Counted from the first letter of the stretch, positions 24,921 to 33,671 are shown. The stretch is 34,014 nt of DNA from CAZKUB01 sp964592335 (GCA_964592335.1 CAZQEU010000010.1:1-34014), one strand, 5' to 3'. A program made the numbers and translations. The notes: generated from the letters alone by a model not told the origin.

Positions 24921-24927
24921 GTAAAAG

Positions 24928-25911
24928 ATGAGAGAGATAAAAAAATATGCATTGATACTATGTACAATCCTTCTAATACAATTAATTACAACACTTAATG
25001 CCGCTGCAGTAAATACCAATTCTGAAATTTTGCAAAAACAAGAATACAGTATAATAGTTGATAAAGAAGGTAATGGCGATTATACAAGTATTCAACAAGC
25101 CATAACTTATGCAAAATCTGGTTCTACTATACATGTAAAAAAAGGAGAATATAAAGAAATAATTGAGATTAAAAAATCTTTAAGCCTCGTTGGAGAGGAC
25201 AAAGAAAGCACTCTAATAAACCCCATCTCGAAAAAAAACAAATATGCCATATGCTTAGGGGCCTTAGATATATCTATATCTGGATTTACTATTACAAATA
25301 AGGCCCCTGGCCTCTATAGCCAAGGAATAAAAATAACTTCAGATTATACTAAAATAAGTAATTGTAATGTATATGATACTGCTGTTGGAATAGCAGTTTG
25401 GACAAATAATAATATAATTAAAAACTGTGTCTTCAGAGGATGCAAAGATGAGGGAATAGCATTACTAGGAAGCAAAAAAAACCCTTGTAACTATAATACT
25501 ATATCCAATTGTGTTTTTTACAATAATTGCGATGCAATAGAAATGCAATATTCATCAGAGAATACCATATCAGAATGTGAGATATATGAAAACACACATA
25601 GTGGTATAGATGCAATTGCATCAAATAATAACAAAAACACATTTTCTAACTGTAAGATATATAATAACCAAGTCCATGGAATATATCTTTCATCTTCTAA
25701 AAATAACAAAATAGTTGATTGTACACTTAAAGACAACACAGATGGCGATATAATAATGAATAAATATTCAACTGACAATCAGATAATGAATACAGATGAG
25801 AATAACAAACCTGAAGACATAAAAAAATCTTATTTAACGAATTTTTTTGAGTTTTTATCTAAATTTAAAACACAGCGTTTCCAACAGATAATTGACAGAT
25901 TAAGATTCTAA
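24928..25911 (+). CDS. Secreted right-handed beta-helix protein (NosD/pectate-lyase-like)
   Basis: A 327-residue protein with a signal peptide (about 1-28), the typical DKEGNGDYTSIQQAI entry strand of a parallel beta-helix at about 46, and successive coils of the PbH1 type (repeated N-T-I-S-N/E-C-x-I/V-Y patterns from about 110 to 290). Such domains bind or cleave polysaccharides or help in metal insertion (NosD). No catalytic residues can be assigned here. The last 27 residues form an amphipathic basic helix (YLTNFFEFLSKFKTQRF) rather than a sorting signal. The gene has its own strong TATA box and a structured leader. Confidence 0.82.
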   Translation: MREIKKYALILCTILLIQLITTLNAAAVNTNSEILQKQEYSIIVDKEGNGDYTSIQQAITYAKSGSTIHVKKGEYKEIIEIKKSLSLVGEDKESTLINPISKKNKYAICLGALDISISGFTITNKAPGLYSQGIKITSDYTKISNCNVYDTAVGIAVWTNNNIIKNCVFRGCKDEGIALLGSKKNPCNYNTISNCVFYNNCDAIEMQYSSENTISECEIYENTHSGIDAIASNNNKNTFSNCKIYNNQVHGIYLSSSKNNKIVDCTLKDNTDGDIIMNKYSTDNQIMNTDENNKPEDIKKSYLTNFFEFLSKFKTQRFQQIIDRLRF

Positions 25912-25993
25912 TTTTTAAAAATGGGTTTTTTTCGTAAGATATAAAACCTAATAATTTATTCATAAGCCTGGTAGTTTGGAGAGATAAGGAAAC

Positions 25994-26659
25994 ATGCCAG
26001 AAAATAAAAGCCTAAACATCAAGCTTGAGTTAAATAAAGATGATAATGGTAAATTAAGAATAATTGCTCATTTTAATTCAAAAGCTCCAAATGTAATCAT
26101 TGATAAAAACGAGTATATCTGGATTCCAACAAATGAAGAAAAGGATTTACTCAATGAAGCTTTTGATTTTATACCCTCAGATAACAAAAATAAAGATGCA
26201 ACAAATATCCCTACAGATGAAAAAAATTCTGAAACAACAAAAGGACCAGATAACACTACTGAAGATCAATCAGTTTTCGAAAAAGAATCTGTAGTAAAAG
26301 CAGATTCAGAAGAAAAAACTGAAGAAACATCAAGCGAACCCTCTGTTTTTGAAAAAATCAAAGAAGATGCAGTATTTCAAGTAACAGATACAAAAGATGA
26401 TTCTGAAAATTCAAAAAAAGAAATGGAAGCAAAAATAGAGGTAAAACAAGAAAAAAATACTGCTGATACAAAAGATGAAACTAAAGAAGAAGATGAAGGT
26501 CTTATTGTAGAAGCAGATGAGAAGGCAATAAAAGAGGCGTTAAAGAAACATGATAAAGATGAAGATGAAAGGGATAAATCAATGAGGGAAGTGGATGAAA
26601 AAACAATAATAGATAGAGTTTTAAGACAGAAAAAAAAGGGTAAATGGTCTAAAAAATAA
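25994..26659 (+). CDS. Acidic, low-complexity protein with repeated short motifs
   Basis: A 221-residue soluble protein that I do not recognise. Residues 1-62 look folded (alternating hydrophobics, EYIWIPTNEEKDLL). Residues 63-170 are Glu/Asp/Lys/Thr-rich and probably disordered. The middle repeats SVFEK at 93-97 and 117-121, and the C-terminal part repeats EADEKAIKEAL (173-183) and EVDEKTIIDRVL (199-210) before a basic end (QKKKGKWSKK). Such tails are typical of docking motifs. GGAGAGATAAGGA lies upstream of the ATG. It converges with a VOC gene with four bases between stops. Confidence 0.65.
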   Translation: MPENKSLNIKLELNKDDNGKLRIIAHFNSKAPNVIIDKNEYIWIPTNEEKDLLNEAFDFIPSDNKNKDATNIPTDEKNSETTKGPDNTTEDQSVFEKESVVKADSEEKTEETSSEPSVFEKIKEDAVFQVTDTKDDSENSKKEMEAKIEVKQEKNTADTKDETKEEDEGLIVEADEKAIKEALKKHDKDEDERDKSMREVDEKTIIDRVLRQKKKGKWSKK

Positions 26660-26663
26660 GAAT

Positions 26664-27044
26664 TTATTTTATTTCATAGAGATTATCTGAAAAATCTTTT
26701 ACAAACAAAAGTTTTTTATCACCTTTTTCAACAAAAAAAGGCTTTAAATCATTATTTTTACATTTTTTGACAAATTCTTCTTTATCAGGAACCTTTATAC
26801 ATACATGATTAAAGAAATACTCTGTTTTGTAATCAGTTATAAAAATTTCAAATGCTAAATCTTTATTTGCATACAAAAAAACATTTATTTCTTCTGATAC
26901 ATTGAATATTTGCTTGGCAAGTAATTTTGAAAGTTTAAACTCTTTAATAAGTTCTAAGCCTAATATTTCTCTGAAAAAGATATCCGATTCACTTTTATTT
27001 TTATACTGCAATGCTACATGTTGCATTCTAACTGTTCTTTTCAT
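26664..27044 (-). CDS. VOC (glyoxalase/dioxygenase-fold) superfamily protein
   Basis: A 126-residue protein with two beta-alpha-beta-beta-beta units. The four metal-ligand positions of the superfamily are all filled: H9 (MQHVALQY), E66 (AFEIFI), H80 (NHVCIKV) and E124 (LYEIK). The single-domain length suits glyoxalase I or methylmalonyl-CoA epimerase types, but neither can be assigned. It lies 43 bases downstream of the ketobutyrate CoA ligase gene on the same strand, so a role near threonine-derived aldehydes is conceivable. Confidence 0.75.
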   Translation of the reverse strand: MKRTVRMQHVALQYKNKSESDIFFREILGLELIKEFKLSKLLAKQIFNVSEEINVFLYANKDLAFEIFITDYKTEYFFNHVCIKVPDKEEFVKKCKNNDLKPFFVEKGDKKLLFVKDFSDNLYEIK

Positions 27045-27087
27045 TTGTATTCCTCAAAAATAAAAAAAGATAAAGATTTATTTGTTT

Positions 27088-28296
27088 TTAAATAATCTTT
27101 AGTTTTTTGCCTAATTTTTCAAATGTTTCAAGTGCAAAATCAAGATCGTCCTTAGTAAGCCCTGCATTCATCATAGTTCTAATCCTTGCTTTGTCACGTG
27201 CGACCATTGGAAATACTATAGGTAGAGCAAAAATACCGTTTTTAATCAACTCATCCGATAGTTCTTTTGCTTTGTGGCTTTCACCAACTATTACAGGAGT
27301 AATAGCTGTTTCACTATGTCCACAGTCAAAACCCATTGATACAAGTTCTTTTTTGAAATATTTTATATTATTCCATAATGTTTCTACGTGTTCAGGTTCA
27401 TTTTCTAAAACATTTATTGCAGCTGTACAAGCTGCAGTTGTAGCAGGAGGCGCGCTTCCTGATAAAAGCCAAGTTCTACTCGTATTTAATGCAAAATTTA
27501 CTAGATCTTGACTTCCTGCAATCATCCCTCCAACAACACCTAATGCTTTTGAGAATGTTCCCATTTCTACATCAATTTTACCTTCAATTCCAAAATGAGA
27601 ACCGATACCTCGGCCGTCTTTTCCAATTACACCTTCCCCATGGCAATCATCAACATAAGTCATAGCACCATATTCCTGGGCAACTTTTACTATTTCATCC
27701 ATTGGTGCAATATCGCCATCCATTGAAAAAACTCCGTCTGTAATTATAAGAATTCTCCTAGGATTGTTTTTTTCTAATTTATTTAACACTTTTTCAAGTT
27801 CACTTACATCACAATGTGAATATACAGCTCTTTGAGCCTTTGAAAGTCTAACTCCATCAATTATGGAGCCATGGTTAAGTTCATCTGATATTATTAAATC
27901 CTCTTTTGCGGGTGCAAGCTGTGGAATTAGACCTGCATTTGTTGCAAAACCTGTTTGATAGTAAAGAGAAGATTCTGTATGTTTGAATTTTGCTATGGCT
28001 TTTTCCAATTCAAAATGTAAATCCATTGAACCTGCAATTGCTCTTACGCTTCCTGAGCCTGCTCCATGTGTTTTTGTTGCATTAATTGCAGCCTCGATTA
28101 GTTTTGGATGATTTGAAAGGTTTAGATAATTATTAGAACAAAGCATAAGCATTTCTTTTCCATCAACAACACATTTTGGTGTAGATGGTCCTTGTAGCTC
28201 CCTTAGTTTCCAGTCAAATCCTTTCTTTACAAGTTCTTCATATTCTTCTTTTAAAAATGCTGTTGGATTTCTTTTCATAAGATTTTCTGCCCCCAT
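27088..28296 (-). CDS. kbl: Glycine C-acetyltransferase (2-amino-3-ketobutyrate CoA ligase)
   Basis: A 402-residue PLP enzyme of the alpha-oxoamine synthase family. The PLP lysine is K250 in GTFSKALGVVGG, the cofactor motif is DDCHGEGVIGKDGRG from about 216, and the N-terminal NNYLNLSNHP is diagnostic. KBL cleaves 2-amino-3-ketobutyrate with CoA to glycine and acetyl-CoA. 8-amino-7-oxononanoate synthase (BioF) is the main alternative, but no biotin genes are near and a threonine aldolase is divergent from it. An ATG at 28278, preceded by GGGGGC, is an alternative start. No threonine dehydrogenase is in the window. Confidence 0.82.
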   Translation of the reverse strand: MGAENLMKRNPTAFLKEEYEELVKKGFDWKLRELQGPSTPKCVVDGKEMLMLCSNNYLNLSNHPKLIEAAINATKTHGAGSGSVRAIAGSMDLHFELEKAIAKFKHTESSLYYQTGFATNAGLIPQLAPAKEDLIISDELNHGSIIDGVRLSKAQRAVYSHCDVSELEKVLNKLEKNNPRRILIITDGVFSMDGDIAPMDEIVKVAQEYGAMTYVDDCHGEGVIGKDGRGIGSHFGIEGKIDVEMGTFSKALGVVGGMIAGSQDLVNFALNTSRTWLLSGSAPPATTAACTAAINVLENEPEHVETLWNNIKYFKKELVSMGFDCGHSETAITPVIVGESHKAKELSDELIKNGIFALPIVFPMVARDKARIRTMMNAGLTKDDLDFALETFEKLGKKLKII

Positions 28297-28394
28297 AATT
28301 AATAATAGTTCTATCTTTTAGATGGTTTCCACTGAAACATATGAATCTATTAAAAGTTATCGAATTACAAATTTATATTTCAATGCTTAAAAGG

Positions 28395-28404
28395 TTTTTA
28401 TAAT
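28395..28404 (+). promoter_or_regulatory. TATA box of the threonine aldolase gene
   Basis: AAAAGG followed by TTTTTATAAT lies about 28 bases before the ATG at 28427, the geometry of a leaderless archaeal message. No Shine-Dalgarno sequence is present. Confidence 0.55.
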
Positions 28405-28426
28405 GATTTGATATTAGGTTTAAAAT

Positions 28427-29458
28427 ATGGTTGTAAATTACGAATTTGGAAGTGATAATCACTCTGGTGTTCATCCTGAAATTTTTAAGGCGATGCAGTC
28501 TGTAAATAAAGGTTATTCAGTTGCTTATGGTGATGATGAATATACCAAATCTGCTGTTAACAAATTCAAAGAACATTTCGGGAAAAACATAAATGTTTTT
28601 TTCCTTGCAAATGGTACAGCAGCAAACATAATAGGTCTAAAAGCCTGTACAGAATCATTTAATTCTATTATATGTGCTGAAACCGCTCATCTAAATGTTC
28701 ATGAGTGTTGCGGCCCAGAACATTTTATCGGATCTAAACTAGTTACTATTCCAACAGATGATGGTAAGCTTACCATTGATAAGATAGAACCCCTGCTTGT
28801 TGGAATGGGTGATGTCCATATGGCACAGCCTAATGTTATATCAATTACTCAGACAACTGAGATGGGAACCGTATACACTCCAGATGAGATTAAAGTTATT
28901 TCTGATTTTGCACATAAAAACAATATGATCCTTCATATGGATGGCGCGCGTCTATGTAATGCTGCTGCATATCTAAATCTTGGTCTAGGTGATTTGACAT
29001 CAGATGTTGGTGTGGATATTCTAAGTTTTGGTGGTACAAAAAATGGTATGATGTTTGGAGATGCAGTAGTTTTTTTTGATAAAAATCTAGTTAAAAACTT
29101 TGAGTTTTTTAGAAAACAAGGAATGCAGCTCATGTCAAAAATGCGTTTTATCTCTGCACAGTTCAATGCTCTTTTATCAGATGATCTATGGAAAAAAAAT
29201 GCAGAGCAGGCAAATAGTATGGCCAGGTTGCTTTGCAAAGAAATAAAAGATATTGCAGATCTAAAAGTTACTCAAAAGGTGGAATCAAATGCTGTGTTTG
29301 CTAGGATTCCTAAAAAATATGTAGAAAAGATACATAAGAAATATTTCTTTCATGTATTCGATGAGCATAAATCTGAAGTAAGATTGATGTGTTCGTATAA
29401 TACTACAAATAAAGAGGTCTATGATTTTGCTGAATCAATTAAAAATATTATGAGCTAG
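28427..29458 (+). CDS. ltaE: L-threonine aldolase (low specificity)
   Basis: A 343-residue PLP enzyme of the beta-eliminating-lyase family that cleaves threonine or allo-threonine to glycine and acetaldehyde. The PLP lysine is K205 (SFGGTKNGMMFG), the cofactor aspartate D172 (HMDGARLCNAA), and the N-terminal NHSGVHPEI and GDDEYTKSAVNKF segments are characteristic. The transcript is probably leaderless. It is divergent from kbl, with 130 bases between starts. Both genes make glycine from threonine by different routes. Confidence 0.92.
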   Translation: MVVNYEFGSDNHSGVHPEIFKAMQSVNKGYSVAYGDDEYTKSAVNKFKEHFGKNINVFFLANGTAANIIGLKACTESFNSIICAETAHLNVHECCGPEHFIGSKLVTIPTDDGKLTIDKIEPLLVGMGDVHMAQPNVISITQTTEMGTVYTPDEIKVISDFAHKNNMILHMDGARLCNAAAYLNLGLGDLTSDVGVDILSFGGTKNGMMFGDAVVFFDKNLVKNFEFFRKQGMQLMSKMRFISAQFNALLSDDLWKKNAEQANSMARLLCKEIKDIADLKVTQKVESNAVFARIPKKYVEKIHKKYFFHVFDEHKSEVRLMCSYNTTNKEVYDFAESIKNIMS

Positions 29459-29460
29459 TA

Positions 29461-29715
29461 TTATTCACCTGGTTCTGCTAAATCAAGTAGTATCATAAGC
29501 ACTACTATAAAACCTAATACTCCTTTTATTAGTTGTACTATCATAAAACCAGGGTACCATTTTGTATTTGTATCTTTTTCTTTTATATAATCAAGTATCT
29601 TAGTTTTTATTTCTTTTTCATCTAATATTTCTTTTGTTGCTGTAACTGTTGAAAATTGGGTGATTAATAGTAAAAAAGCTGTTGTTATACTTAATATAAT
29701 GAGTTTCTTTTTCAT
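29461..29715 (-). CDS. Small exported or membrane protein, unknown
   Basis: An 84-residue protein with an N-terminal signal-type helix (about 4-26, MKKKLIILSITTAFLLL), a charged middle (KEILDEKEIKTKILDYIKEKD) and a C-terminal transmembrane helix (about 55-80), so both ends are membrane-associated or the first helix is cleaved. I do not recognise the family. It has its own TATA box (29739-29749) 24-34 bases upstream, suggesting a leaderless transcript independent of the DUF4139 gene. Convergent with ltaE. Confidence 0.6.
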   Translation of the reverse strand: MKKKLIILSITTAFLLLITQFSTVTATKEILDEKEIKTKILDYIKEKDTNTKWYPGFMIVQLIKGVLGFIVVLMILLDLAEPGE

Positions 29716-29738
29716 CTTATCAGTATTTATTATGTTTT

Positions 29739-29749
29739 ATTTTTATAAA
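29739..29749 (-). promoter_or_regulatory. TATA box of the 84-residue protein gene
   Basis: On the minus strand TTTATAAAAAT is centred 29 bases upstream of the ATG at 29715. Confidence 0.45.
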
Positions 29750-29765
29750 TTCTTTTCTATCATAT

Positions 29766-29865
29766 NNNNNNNNNNNNNNNNNNNNNNNNNNNNNNNNNNN
29801 NNNNNNNNNNNNNNNNNNNNNNNNNNNNNNNNNNNNNNNNNNNNNNNNNNNNNNNNNNNNNNNNN
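29766..29865. other. Assembly gap (100 N)
   Basis: Exactly one hundred N bases, the conventional placeholder for a scaffold join of unknown size. It removes the 3' part of the DUF4139 gene, and any gene content inside is unknown. Confidence 0.98.
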
Positions 29866-31217
29866 GGGCTTGTTTCTTTGACTGTTGCTTTTTTCTTTGC
29901 AACTATATCTGATGCTACCCCAATTGTTACTTTTGCTTCACGTCCTTTCGGGGTCCATTCTATACCATCTTGGCCGATTAACATATAGTCTTGGTAAACA
30001 TTTACCATTCCCTCTGGCCATGTTTTTCCATTGTTTTTGATTTTAAATATTTTTTTGACTTTTCCTGTTTCTTCACCATTCCATGTGCTGTAATAGTTTC
30101 TTCTTGGTTTGAAATGTGTTGCATCATAAACGTATTCTTCTTTTATATCTACATCACATTTCTGTATCTGTAATCTTTTTGTTTCACCTTTTCTAAGTGT
30201 GATCTTGTATGGTATTGTATATACTTCATATTCCTGCATTGTAAAACTTGAAGGTTGAGATGAGCTTGATCCAGAGCTACTACCAACTCCTTCATCATAA
30301 GTATTGATAGCTCTTTGAGCAGCGTTCATGCTATAAAGAATGTGACCTTTATTGTTACTTGGGTTTTGTAGTTTGATATCTCCTGCTACTAATCTTACAT
30401 TTATATCTTCTAAGTCTATATCTAGATTGCTTGTGATACTAGCCCAGTGTTCTAATCTTGTTTTCTCCTTAGATCCCTCTTCAAAAGGTGTATACATATC
30501 TAAGAAATATTCTGATTTCCAGTTTATACCACTTATAACATAAAGAAGTGTAACCTTTCTTGATCCTCCACCTGTGTCCTCCCATGTTATACGTGTCTTA
30601 GGTTCATTTTTTGTTTCAGGTTGTGTTTCCTCAGCAGGATCCTCCATTTCAGGCAGATTTGGCTCATCCATCATCATTATATTTTCAATATCGCTTGTTT
30701 TTAAACATATAAATGATACATTTCTCTCCTCTATATTTTCACCTAGTATCTTTATTAGATGTACATCTTTTAGAAATACATAACCATTGGAAAGCCAGAA
30801 AATTTCTCCTTCATAAAACGCATCTGATGTGATGAGCTCAACGTTTTTTCCTTTGTTATCTATTAAAAGCTTTGTAATACTAAATATATCGTTGATTTCA
30901 GGTGTTGAATATAATCCATAGCTACTAAAACGATTTTTAACAGTTATATCTTTTACATCTGAATCATCTTCTATGATTCTTACACAACCCGGATAAGAAT
31001 CTCCTTTGAATTCTGTATAAAATTTATTTCCAGAATCAACTGTTGCCTCTTTTCTAATTAATACGATTCCATGTGGATATATTACAACTTCTTTGATATC
31101 AAAATCTACTTTTTTAAATTCTGAGCTTATTTCATCTTCTTGTGCAATTGCTTTTACTTGTGTTACAGCGGGTATCAACAGCATAAATATAATTATTATT
31201 TGCCATATTTTCTTCAT
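29866..31217 (-). CDS. DUF4139 domain secreted protein, truncated by assembly gap
   Basis: A partial protein of about 450 residues with a signal peptide (MKKIWQIIIIFMLLIPAVTQVKA). Its middle and C-terminal parts match DUF4139: VTLLYVISGINWKSEYFLD, DINVRLVAGDI, the YTIPYKITLRKGETKRL strand and IFKIKNNGKTWPEGMVNVYQD. A serine-rich insert (SSSGSSSSQPSS) lies between. The frame stays open upstream to 31400, but the ATG at 31217 has GGAG about ten bases before it and a TATA box near 31257-31268. The 3' end is lost in the gap. The function is not established. Confidence 0.75.
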
Positions 31218-31343
31218 ATAAATTCGCTCCATATAAACATACTTTATTATAATCGAGAGTATATAAAAAGTCGTAAAACGTTCGGAAAATCCCAAACAAA
31301 AGCAATAAAATATATCAAGGTAATAACAAATTGTTGATATAAG
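31218..31343. promoter_or_regulatory. Divergent promoter region of the DUF4139 and msrA genes
   Basis: GTATATAAAAAG (31257-31268) serves as TATA box on the minus strand and perhaps also on the plus strand. A second box, AAAATATAT (31307-31315), lies about 33 bases before the msrA ATG, which has no Shine-Dalgarno sequence, pointing to a nearly leaderless msrA message. Confidence 0.45.
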
Positions 31344-31808
31344 ATGCAAAAAGCAACATTTGCAGCAGGATGTTTCTGGGGAGTAGAAGCAGCATTTCAA
31401 AAAATAAAAGGAATAAATGATACAAAAGTAGGCTATACTGGTGGAAATACAAAAGATCCATCATATGAAGAAGTCTGCACCAACAAAACAGGTCATGCAG
31501 AAGCAGTTCAGATCACATATGATGAAGAAAAGATAACATTTAGAGAGTTATTGGATGTTTTTTGGAAAATCCATGATCCAACACAAAAAAATAGGCAAGG
31601 CCCAGATGTTGGAACACAATATCGATCTGCTATTTTTTATCATAATAAAGAGCAGAAAAAAATCGCGGAAGAATCAAAAAATAATCAACAACAAAAACAT
31701 GATAAAAAAATATCTACAGAGATAAATCCAATAAAAGAGTTTTATCTTGCAGAAGATTATCATCAGAAATATTTTGAAAAAAATAAATCTTTTTCTTGTA
31801 AAATCTAG
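31344..31808 (+). CDS. msrA: Peptide methionine (S)-S-oxide reductase
   Basis: A 154-residue MsrA that repairs the S-epimer of methionine sulfoxide. The catalytic cysteine is C10 in the family motif GCFWG, followed by VGYTGG, GHAEAVQITYD and FWKIHDPTQ. A C-terminal cysteine (C152 in SFSCKI) can act as the resolving residue recycled by thioredoxin. It is short and compact, without signal peptide, hence cytoplasmic. Its TAG stop overlaps the stop of the convergent msrB. Confidence 0.96.
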   Translation: MQKATFAAGCFWGVEAAFQKIKGINDTKVGYTGGNTKDPSYEEVCTNKTGHAEAVQITYDEEKITFRELLDVFWKIHDPTQKNRQGPDVGTQYRSAIFYHNKEQKKIAEESKNNQQQKHDKKISTEINPIKEFYLAEDYHQKYFEKNKSFSCKI

Positions 31809-32206
31809 TTTTTTTCTATAAAATTTAGGCTTACAGAGTTAATACAATATCTTTTACCTGTAGGATTAGGTCCATCATTAAAAACATGACCAAGATGCCC
31901 ACCGCATCTATTGCATAAAACCTCTGTTCTACTCATACCCAAGCTATTATCTGCTCTACAGTTTATATTGTCCTTTGATATAACATCCCAGAAACTTGGC
32001 CAACCACTACCTGAATCAAATTTTGCTTCAGATGAAAACAACGGGTTTTTACATCCCCTACAAACATAGATTCCTTTTCTTTTATTATTTAGATATTTGC
32101 CAGTAAATGCCGGTTCAGTACCTTTTTTTCTTAAAACAATATATTCTTTTTTTGAAAGGATGTCTTTCCATTCTTTATCAGATTTAGGTAATTCTTTTTC
32201 TTCCAT
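31805..32206 (-). CDS. msrB: Peptide methionine (R)-S-oxide reductase
   Basis: A 133-residue MsrB repairing the R-epimer of methionine sulfoxide. The catalytic cysteine is C121 (RYCINSVSLNF). Zinc ligands are C49/C52 (CRGC) and C98/C101 (CNRC), and SGSGWPSFW and GGHLGHVFNDGP are diagnostic. The convergent msrA and msrB stop codons share the palindrome CTAG at 31805-31808, so the two transcripts must overlap. Both enzymes depend on thioredoxin-type donors such as the one at 4.9 kb. Confidence 0.96.
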   Translation of the reverse strand: MEEKELPKSDKEWKDILSKKEYIVLRKKGTEPAFTGKYLNNKRKGIYVCRGCKNPLFSSEAKFDSGSGWPSFWDVISKDNINCRADNSLGMSRTEVLCNRCGGHLGHVFNDGPNPTGKRYCINSVSLNFIEKN

Positions 32207-32232
32207 TATACCAATTCCTAATTAAAAAAAAC

Positions 32233-33366
32233 TTAAATTTGAATTCTTACAACACGGCTTAATCTATAACCTATGACAATCATCATAAACTCGTGTTCCT
32301 CAAATTTTTTATCAAGACTGCTATCTCCTGTATCAACTCTTATTTTTGGTGTTCCTGCAAGTTTACTGGGCGTAGATACAACGATTATGTTGTCTAAACC
32401 AATTTTTTTAATGACCTTTGGGCTTAACTGAAGATTACCACGTCCAAGGATAAATCCTTGTGCACCAATAGGGCTTAAGATAACCTTTGCTTTAGGATAT
32501 TTATTTAGCAGGTCAAGGATTTTTTCTTCATTGAGATCATTTCCAACAACCTTGTTTTTATATACTGCATCTATTCCAAGAAGAGTGTTTTTAAATCCTA
32601 GTTTGTCGGCTATATAATCAATAGTTCCACCAGAGCCAAACAAATAAAGAAATTCAGGGTTTTCTTTTATTTCATCTTCAATATGTTCTGCAATCTCATC
32701 TTTAACAGTATTATCTGATACTGATTCAAATGATGTTTTTCCAACTTGAATATAAGTTGGCTCTACAATCCCTTTTGCAACACCAAAGAGTTTGATGTTC
32801 CATTCACCTTTTCTATAACGCTCTTCATCAAGATCCATTATCTCAGCATCACCAATTGTAAGACGTTTTTTTATAAATTCATGAAGCATTTTTGCTGATG
32901 CTTCTGTGTTTATTCCAAAAACAGCTGAATGCATCTTTACTCCTGAGGGAATGCCAAGCAAGGGGATCTTGTTTTTTACCATTGAAAAAACATCCCTTGC
33001 GGTTCCATCACCACCGCAGAAAACAATTATATCAACATTTTTTTTAAGAAAAACTTTACAAGCATTTTTAGTATCTTGAGAGGCGGTAGTATCTTCTTTA
33101 GTGGTATATACTATTTTGATGTTTTTAGCACCTGATTTTTTTAATTCATCTTGCCCCATCAGATCAGAGCAAGTAAACCATATAATATCTTCTTTTTCTC
33201 TGTATTCAGATAGAAATTCCTTAATCATATCTGTAGCTTTGCCAGGGGCGACTGGTTTTGCCCCTAGTTTTTTTGCCTTATCTGCTACTCCATCTGTACC
33301 TTTCAGTCCTACACGACCGCCCATTCCTGCTATAGGATTTACAACAAAAGCAATTTTAATACCCAT
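32233..33366 (-). CDS. ATP-NAD kinase-like protein (COG3199/AcoX type)
   Basis: A 377-residue protein of the NAD-kinase/diacylglycerol-kinase fold. It begins with VVNPIAGMGGRVGLKGTDG and carries the family GGDGT at residues 118-122 (VFCGGDGTARDV). Features such as the LGIPSGVKMHSAVFG segment and the C-terminal ILSPIGAQGFILGRGN separate it from canonical NAD kinase and match the AcoX/COG3199 branch, whose substrate is less certain. The ATG at 33366 follows TATA-like sequences at about 33375-33398. It is 26 bases upstream of msrB on the same strand and may be co-transcribed with it. Confidence 0.88.
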   Translation of the reverse strand: MGIKIAFVVNPIAGMGGRVGLKGTDGVADKAKKLGAKPVAPGKATDMIKEFLSEYREKEDIIWFTCSDLMGQDELKKSGAKNIKIVYTTKEDTTASQDTKNACKVFLKKNVDIIVFCGGDGTARDVFSMVKNKIPLLGIPSGVKMHSAVFGINTEASAKMLHEFIKKRLTIGDAEIMDLDEERYRKGEWNIKLFGVAKGIVEPTYIQVGKTSFESVSDNTVKDEIAEHIEDEIKENPEFLYLFGSGGTIDYIADKLGFKNTLLGIDAVYKNKVVGNDLNEEKILDLLNKYPKAKVILSPIGAQGFILGRGNLQLSPKVIKKIGLDNIIVVSTPSKLAGTPKIRVDTGDSSLDKKFEEHEFMMIVIGYRLSRVVRIQI

Positions 33367-33436
33367 TTTTATCAGATATAAACAAGTGAATATATACTAG
33401 ATATTTAAAAAACACTGATTAAAAAAAAATTTTTAT

Positions 33437-33462
33437 GAGCTGACAAAAAAAATTGTCAGCTC
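33437..33462 (-). terminator. Intrinsic terminator-like hairpin after the radA-linked small gene
   Basis: GAGCTGACAA (33437-33446) and TTGTCAGCTC (33453-33462) are perfect 10-base complements around a six-base loop. On the minus strand the stem is followed by ATAAAAA and a run of nine T, as expected for termination of the radA/61-residue gene transcript 23 bases past its stop. Confidence 0.65.
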
Positions 33463-33485
33463 TTATAATAAAAAAACATATCTTT

Positions 33486-33671
33486 TTATTTCTTTTTTAA
33501 GTATGGAAGACCAGTTCTTTTGTTTACACCAACTGTGTAACCATCTGGTTTATCACAAGGCTTTCCACTCTTTGGTGATCTCTTACTAAAGAAATATATT
33601 GTTTGTGTTCTCCCACCTTTAAGTTTTACATCTCTCGTGTAAAGCGTCCAACCATCATGTACATATGCCAT
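33486..33671 (-). CDS. 61-residue conserved archaeal protein downstream of radA
   Basis: A small basic protein (starting MAYVHDGWTLY) with an all-beta look, the segment GRTQTIYFFSKRSPKSGKP and the ending GVNKRTGLPYLKKK. I recognise this as a short family seen in euryarchaea, of unknown function; the charge suggests nucleic-acid binding. The open frame extends to 33785, into the radA end, but GGAGGT nine bases before the ATG at 33671 fixes the start. It lies 70 bases after the radA stop, ahead of a strong terminator-like hairpin. Confidence 0.7.
   Translation of the reverse strand: MAYVHDGWTLYTRDVKLKGGRTQTIYFFSKRSPKSGKPCDKPDGYTVGVNKRTGLPYLKKK

Noticed and set aside
33437..33462. Inverted repeat as a CRISPR repeat or attachment site
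   Set aside because: A single copy with T run at the end of a transcription unit fits a terminator; no second copy was seen.
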